Shown piece after piece: positions 58,817 to 64,000 of a stretch of 64,000 nucleotides of DNA. The position numbers and the translations under genes were made by a program. The notes beneath the pieces were generated by a model. That model did not search any database and was not told the origin of the DNA. It saw only the letters and a list, made by a program, of their open reading frames with translations. Source of the DNA: Ceratothoa steindachneri (Eukaryota > Arthropoda > Malacostraca > Isopoda > Cymothoidae); the NCBI GenBank assembly GCA_963969495.1, contig OZ018321.1:107584557-107648556 (forward strand), read 5' to 3'. Each line of letters starts with the position of its first letter. Position 1 is the stretch's first letter.

Positions 58817-60081
58817 CATAGGTGGGCGCTCGCGATAAATTATCCCGATAACGATATCGGCTTATCGGTTATCCGATTTTTTTCCCGCGTTATCGATTCA
58901 TCGGTATAGCAGATACTTTTGGTTCCAAACTAGCGATAATCGATGATTTCAGTTTTTGGTTCCAGTTTAGCACAGGGGGGAGCCGCGCGTGCCTTGGAGG
59001 CAGAAATAGGTAGGTCCGAGCTGGAAACCAAACATATACTGAACGGAGTGTGGGTCGGCCGGTCTTGACGTCTTCTCAAAACGTTCGCTCAGCTTCAGTC
59101 TCTCACCAGCTGTCGGACGAGAGGTCACGAGGTGTTGCTTCTGCGCGCTACCGGTTTTACGCGTTCTTTGATGATTTTTTCCCTATGTCCCGTGCTTCTT
59201 CCGTGCTAATTTTTTTGTGCACGTGTATATGAGTGCATGTACTATTCGGTGCTATTCTTTAATATCCGTTTGTTAACGTTTTAAACACTTATGAATTTAT
59301 CGCCCCTCTTCTAAACTGATCCTATTTTTATTGTAATTTAATAGTGCAGTGCTTTGCTATTTTATAGTATTGAAGTAGTGATGGCGTCGCAAGAGACTGT
59401 ACCCTTATCAAGCCAAAAAGACTCAGCAGAGTCTATTGACTCTGAGCTCACTGAGCCTCAGTCACCCTGGCCATTCCTTGACAAGTGGGTGAAGTACAAG
59501 AAGAGGGTTGATGACAGCTACATCTTCCACTGCTTTTCCTGCATCCCGAAGATCACTGAAGTGAAGGTGAAAAAGGGCACCAAGGCCAACCTGAAGAACC
59601 ACTTCAACAGCATTCATCCTGACAAGGCAAAACAAGTTGATGAAGCAAGAACCGGTCCGGTCATTCAGACAACGGCAGGTCAACCAGCAAGAAGCAACGG
59701 CAGATGTCCATCGCCGAGACCTTTGGCATCATGGCCCAGGGCAGCGCCGTCCTGTAGTGCACTGTCGACAAGACAATTGTCAAGTTTGTGGTGGACATCA
59801 TGCTGCCGCTGCAGATTGTGGACAGTCAGACCTTAAGGGGCATGGTACACACCTTCAACCCTAAGAAAGAGGTACCGTCCAGGAGGAAGCTGTGGAGGAG
59901 GATCCTCAAAACCTATGAGGAGATGAAGGAGAGCCTCACCAGGTAAGAAACTAAGAAACAGTATTCAAATATTCTTATTATTTTATTATAAAATAACGCT
60001 ATATATAATGAATAATCAATATTGTATTATACTTTTGGATTTATCGATTTATCCGTTATCACCTTATCGGGCGATGAATTT
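58817..60081 (+). mobile_element. TATCG-rich hAT element, longest copy (3' end lost)
   Basis: Left end CATAGGTGGGCGC followed by TTATC/CGATA-rich subterminal sequence as in the MITEs at 31498 and 41610. It then contains about 850 bp absent from them, including a BED-finger coding exon (59381-59942). After the exon it again follows the MITEs (GTAAGAAACTAAGAAAC ... TTTATCGATTTATC) and breaks off at a (CA)n-(TA)n array. Confidence 0.75.
59381..59942 (+). pseudogene. hAT transposase N-terminal exon with BED zinc finger
   Basis: ATG at 59381; MASQETVPLSSQKDSAESID, then a BED-type finger: WPFLDKWVKYKK, FHCFSCIPK (Cys pair), NLKNHFNSIHPDK (the His pair). A frameshift follows near 59680. Thereafter, in a second frame with one stop at about 59756, MSIAETFGIMAQGS, TIVKFVVDIMLPLQIVDSQT, FNPKKEVPSRRKLWRRILKT, EEMKESLTR, the usual hAT segment before the catalytic core. 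The exon ends at CTCACCAG|GTAAGAAA, a good splice donor. No downstream exon is present, so no active transposase is encoded. Confidence 0.8.
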
Positions 60082-60092
60082 ATCACAGTTTA

Positions 60093-60221
<129 letters not shown>

Positions 60222-60245
60222 AAAAATATCCAAGACAAATTGGTG

Positions 60246-60427
60246 CGCTTAAGGTAATGGCATAATTAGACAACTGCTCTGCTTCACCTCTGACACCTCA
60301 CTCCGCTTAAGTCCGATTTACATTCAGATGGGTCATCCCTAAGTGTTGTCTTCCAGTTCAAGGAGGATAGGATCACCTGCTGGACCTGAAGCAGAGCAGT
60401 TGTCTAATTATGCCATTACCTTAACCG

Positions 60428-60428
<1 letters not shown>
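60246..60428. repeat. Inverted repeat with about 40-bp arms between TA arrays
   Basis: Arms 60246-60286 and 60387-60428 (AAGGTAATGGCATAATTAG and its complement) enclose 100 bp that includes CACTCCGCTTAAGTCCGATT, repeated at about 60508. Confidence 0.85.

Positions 60429-60430
<2 letters not shown>

Positions 60431-60494
<64 letters not shown>
60431..60494. repeat. (TA)n array
   Basis: About 64 bp of TA. Confidence 0.95.
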
Positions 60495-60498
<4 letters not shown>

Positions 60499-60616
60499 TT
60501 GACACCTCACTCCGCTTAAGTTCGATTTACATTCAGATACTAGTTTTGAATGATAAATTATTTTGTTTATTTTAGGACTACTGCAGATTAATTAGAATCA
60601 GGCAGGGCTACAAATA
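60495..60616 (-). repeat. Gypsy LTR edge, minus strand
   Basis: Reversed, the boundary reads GGGAGTATT then TGTAGCCCTGCC, the LTR start seen at 18930 and 37171. The LTR is cut by the TA array. Confidence 0.5.
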
Positions 60617-61860
60617 CTCCCGATCCAAAAAGTTACCCCTCCCTCTTATTTTAAAATTTAGTCCTGCTATTCCTGATAACGCCGATGTCTCCTTATGACG
60701 CGACCGGAGCGTGTCACAGTGCCAGTGGTTCAACTGCGAGCACTTGAAACATGGTGTCCCAAGAAGGAGAGTTGTGAGACATCAAAAATACACTAAGAAG
60801 TGTTGAACACGATACCGTACTCTTAATGGCGAGAAGAGACTTGACGAAGGTGAGAAAGGTGTCCGTCAAGCGATGAAGATGCTATTAGCAGGTCGTTTAT
60901 GTAGCAAAAGACAAATGAAAGACCTCCCAGAACTTGGTCCGTGAAACGTTGGAAGGTCTGGGCAGAATTTAGCAAACCATAGGGCATCTTGATGATTTTA
61001 AAAGAACCAAACGGAGTGGTAATGCTAGTCTTTGAAATATAGTCTGGGAGAATAGGGATCTGGTTGAAAGCAAGAACCAAATATAAGCGAGAAAAGATTG
61101 TACAGCTGGAGAGATGTGAAATGAAATCGGCTAGGTACGACAAAGAATAGCAATCAGGGATTCTTACACCGTTAAGAGTTCTGTAATCCCCAACTGCTCA
61201 GAATTCTTCCAGCGTGGATTTGGGCACAATGTGGAGTAGAAACGCTCACGGAGAAGCGGAAGGCCTACAAATGCCTGTATCCATCATGAATTGCAAGAGT
61301 CTATCTGGGGCTAGACGCCGAGGTCGGGAGAATACAGAACCTCCTATTGTCTCGATCAGATCCACCACATTATGTTTAATGGGCCTATCCTCCGAAGGTG
61401 AAGGGGTAAAGTCGTGAAACTCCTCAAGAAAGTGCTGAAATGGTGGCTCGGTGGGTGGGATACGAATTGAAAGGAGAGAACTCTGTGAAGGTGAGTACGA
61501 ATATGAAACAGTGAGTAAAGTTTTGCGATCGACAAGCTTGCGGTGACAAGAATCGATCAAAAGGTCGTGAGCCGAAAGAAAATCAAGGCTCAATATTAGA
61601 CAATCTACCTTGGCTATGACAAAAGTCCGTCGAAAAATCCGACGGAGACCGAGTGAGACTCGAGGGTTACCTCTTCCATATGTCCTAATATTGGTCGAAT
61701 TAGCTGCTTTCAGAACTAAATCTGAGGGAGCACAAGTTTTGTCGCCCTTAAGAATTGGCATGACTGCATTCTGCACTAGGGTCCACCAGAAACTGGAAAC
61801 CAGAAAGTGTGCCAAAATGTGAAATACAGGACCTACCTGAGGAAATGAGGAAAGTATCCA
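60617..61860 (-). pseudogene. Gypsy protease-RT relic, minus strand
   Basis: Protease and linker (61815-61246): SDLVLKAANSTNIRTYGRG, SLDFLSAHDLLIDS, PPFQHFLEEFHDF, GGSVFSRPRRLAPDRL. RT (61143-60823): FSRLYLVLAFNQIPI (first catalytic Asp replaced by Tyr), TPFGSFKIIKMPYGLLNSAQ, TFQRFTDQVLGGLSF, YINDLLIASSS (first Asp of the box is Asn). From about 60735 the sequence jumps directly to the pol-tail/UTR type seen at 54123-54200, so a large deletion joins RT to the element end. Confidence 0.75.
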
Positions 61861-61972
61861 GGAGTGGGTTAAAGTTAAAATACCCTGTGAAATATTAATG
61901 AACGATCATAATATATGGTGTGAAACAAGTCTATAAATTATGTGATATATTTTTACTATACGTTATCTATGG

Positions 61973-62100
61973 TAGGGTTGCACCGATATTATCAGCAAGT
62001 TATCGGTATCACCCATATCGGCCACTTTGCCAATATATGGGTATCGGTCATATCTTGCCGATATATTATAGGCTTGCTTATCGGAAAATCCTATAAGTAT
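61973..62100. mobile_element. hAT-like terminus with TATCGG motifs
   Basis: TAGGGTTGCACCGATA followed by repeated TATCGG/CCGATA motifs for about 120 bp, similar in style to the ends of the TATCG-rich hAT family but different in sequence. No partner end was found. Confidence 0.4.
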
Positions 62101-62217
62101 TCCAATATGAGCTTATACAGCACATACTTCTCTAAGCGTGTCTCAGTACCATTACTTTGTTTTTCCTTTCACTTCTACGAATATTGTATTAATACTACAA
62201 AGTTAAACTTCAAGGCG

Positions 62218-62583
62218 ATGACAATACCAGGCGAAAGGAGGGCCAAGTTCCTGGCGGCCTACTCTTCAGAAGAAGTGTTCGTGAGTGTCTACAAGGAAAT
62301 AATGAGCAATGACTTAGGTATGTCCCTGCTGGACTGTGAAAAGGGTTTCAGCCTGGTCAACACCGTTGTTCCTTCCATCGCCAGGTCCCTCTTCCATGTC
62401 ATGGGCAAAAATATGGTGTCAAAAGCTAACAGTGATGCCCATGCAAAAGTCAAAAGAAGAGGCATAAAAATAGGTAATCCGGATGCACCTGAGAAAGCTA
62501 CAGGGAGTAAAAGTGACTACAAGAAGAAGAAACTTTCTAGTGAGAAAAAGTCCTCAGTCAATTTAAATGTGCGTAGCCACTGA
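62218..62583 (+). CDS. Unrecognised 121-codon open frame
   Basis: From an ATG at 62218: MTIPGERRAKFLAAYSSEEV, then a helical-looking segment (SLVNTVVPSIARSLFHVMGK) and a highly basic C-terminal part (KVKRRGIKIG, SDYKKKKLSSEKKSS) to a stop at 62581-62583. The frame extends upstream, but that part is of different, AT-rich composition and overlaps the TATCGG repeat. A TTCAAGG at 62209-62215 could be a splice acceptor. No family recognised. It may be cargo or an exon of a DNA transposon, a retrocopy or a host exon. Confidence 0.4.
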   Translation: MTIPGERRAKFLAAYSSEEVFVSVYKEIMSNDLGMSLLDCEKGFSLVNTVVPSIARSLFHVMGKNMVSKANSDAHAKVKRRGIKIGNPDAPEKATGSKSDYKKKKLSSEKKSSVNLNVRSH

Positions 62584-63459
62584 CATTTGGTTTGTATCTT
62601 TATTTTGTAGGGTAAATATTAGAATCCAGGTTAACCATGAAATAGGTTACTAGTACAGGGTGTCCACACCTTAGATTCTTACTAGTTATTATTTTATTAT
62701 ACCTATTTCAGAATAATATAGTCGGTACTCACCCATGGGCTATGAAAAAGATTTATAAAGTTAAAAAATAATGAAATAAAGTGCGGGGTTCTAGCTAAAT
62801 GATACCTAATGGAAATATAATTGTTTGCTAGATTGGTTAGGTGTGGGCCCTGGAGGGATTTCTTTTTTTTTTCTTTTTTGATTGATGCTACCTACTTTAC
62901 TTCATATATTAGAATATACCTTGAAATATGTTTGTAGATGAATGTAGTATACCCATTTTTCATTACAGATTTAATTAGAAATTTTGCCATTTATTTTTTT
63001 TAAGTACCTGGAAAAGACCTGGAAAACCTATAGAATTTTTAAATTTGATATTAGTAGACATCCTGTAGTATCTAAGAATCCCATTGTACACAGCCTTATT
63101 AAATAAAATTGAAATGAATATAACCAACATCGGTTATAAATATAAGGTTTTTATTTTTATTTTTAATTAAATAAGTCACACTTTCGTTCGTCACGCTGAA
63201 TCTTTTCGTCGAATACAAATTTGACTTCACTGCTTGAGGTACATTGGTCCCAGGGTGCTTCATGCCAAATTTGGGGTAAATAACTTTAAAAATAAAGAAA
63301 TGAGAACGATTTTTGTTTATTCCTGGCTAGCCCGATTATGGAATCGCCTGATTTTGAGCTACCAATCAAGTATTCGTTATCTATGGACTACCCTATCTCG
63401 AGCATTTGACATCCGAGTTTAACAAACTCCTTCTCTCTACCCTCAACAATCATTTCCCT
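62584..63459. other. Unassigned region
   Basis: AT-rich; no gene, RNA or repeat boundary recognised. Confidence 0.4.
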
Positions 63460-63835
63460 CAATGACAATTCATTTTGTATAAATTCCAACCCTGTATCGT
63501 TAAATTCCTTTTTTCTCGATAAGGAGCCAATCCCTTTGGGCATGCGATCCTGTATAATTTACAATTATACATGTACGACCTGCCACAGTCGTTATGTAGG
63601 CCAAACTGGCTTACAACTCAAATGCAGGATCGCAAAGAACTCAGGTTTGTCTCATATGACTGGTATTCCCATCTCCTACCTGAATCCTCTTCCATCAGGC
63701 AACACACTGAGTATCCAAATCATCCTCTTAATTCTGATTCATTTACCATATTATCTTCAGCTTTAACTTCTCTCGATTTGAAAATCTTAGAGTCACTGTA
63801 CATCAATAAAATAAATCCAAACCTAAATAATTAAT
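63460..63835 (+). pseudogene. PLE GIY-YIG endonuclease fragment
   Basis: CIIYNYTCTTCHSRYVGQTG, LQLKCRIAKNSG: Cys pair, (Y)VGQTG block and Arg helix. After a frameshift near 63630 the tail reads YPNHPLNSDSFTILSSALTS and LKILESLYINKINPNLNN to a stop at 63832-63834. Close sister of 22162-22530. The RT part is not in the window upstream. Confidence 0.75.
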
Positions 63836-64000
63836 CCTCCTCAATTAAACTATTCACTATATAGCCAACCAACACGTCAATAGAGTAACTAGCCAACCGA
63901 CCAACCGAACAAATCTAGCTAGTAGTTTTTATATCTTTAGTTAGTTGATTTCTTAACTCCCACGATAAAGGTTAGTCACTCTGTTTTAATTCATTCTAAT
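63836..64000 (+). other. Probable PLE 3' non-coding tail
   Basis: Starts like the tail after 22530 (CTATATAG, CCAACC blocks). The window ends before any hammerhead could be reached. Confidence 0.4.

Overview
This window looks like intergenic DNA from an animal, very probably an arthropod and perhaps a decapod crustacean. The clues are CR1-type LINEs, Penelope-like elements (PLEs) with hammerhead-like motifs, mariner/Tc1/hAT/Merlin-type DNA transposons, Ty3/Gypsy-type LTR elements, an arthropod-type TTAGG array and very abundant (TA)n arrays. The placement is inference from repeat content. I found no confidently recognisable host gene and no bacterial-type operon, CRISPR array, rRNA or intact tRNA gene. 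Almost all coding sequence belongs to mobile elements, most of them broken.

Layout. 1-9.5 kb: a minus-strand Gypsy reverse-transcriptase relic split by an element with terminal inverted repeats (TIRs) and 8-bp target duplications, then a CR1 copy (A) that is itself split by a nearly full-length CR1 copy (B) with an uninterrupted 967-codon ORF2. 10.2-12.6 kb: (TA)n arrays, PLE ends and a perfect-looking mariner palindrome with a TTAGG core. 12.6-19.8 kb: a Gypsy element with both LTRs, gag, protease and the pol C-terminus, but no RT/RNase H/integrase core. 20-23 kb: Merlin-like, TIR and PLE fragments. 23.1-24.1 kb: a dead mariner. 24.2-28.5 kb: two PLE copies as a large inverted repeat. 28.7-31.97 kb: an RT relic of another LINE clade, a PLE scrap and two MITEs. 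34.7-40.1 kb: Gypsy gag, pol and LTR relics. 40.8-45.5 kb: a hAT element carrying CR1 copy C, which in turn carries a hAT MITE. 45.7-49.8 kb: integrase and RT relics of another LTR element. 50.6-51.1 kb: a Tc1 relic. 51.2-58.8 kb: a minus-strand Gypsy element whose 3' LTR appears to be broken up by a palindrome with a tRNA-like core and by a PLE. 58.8-60.1 kb: a hAT copy with a BED-finger exon. 60.6-61.9 kb: another Gypsy pol relic. 62.0-64 kb: an unrecognised 121-codon frame and a PLE GIY-YIG fragment.

How the parts fit together. The window is a layered archive of insertions: Gypsy > TIR element, CR1 A > CR1 B, hAT > CR1 C > MITE, Gypsy LTR > PLE and palindrome. The most plausible recently mobile element is CR1 copy B. 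The most unusual structures are the mariner palindrome with a telomere-type core (11.03-11.60 kb), the repeated pattern in which inverted repeats or PLE units are bounded by (TA)n arrays, and a hAT/MITE family whose ends are packed with TATCG motifs and whose deletion derivatives still keep an exon end with a splice donor.
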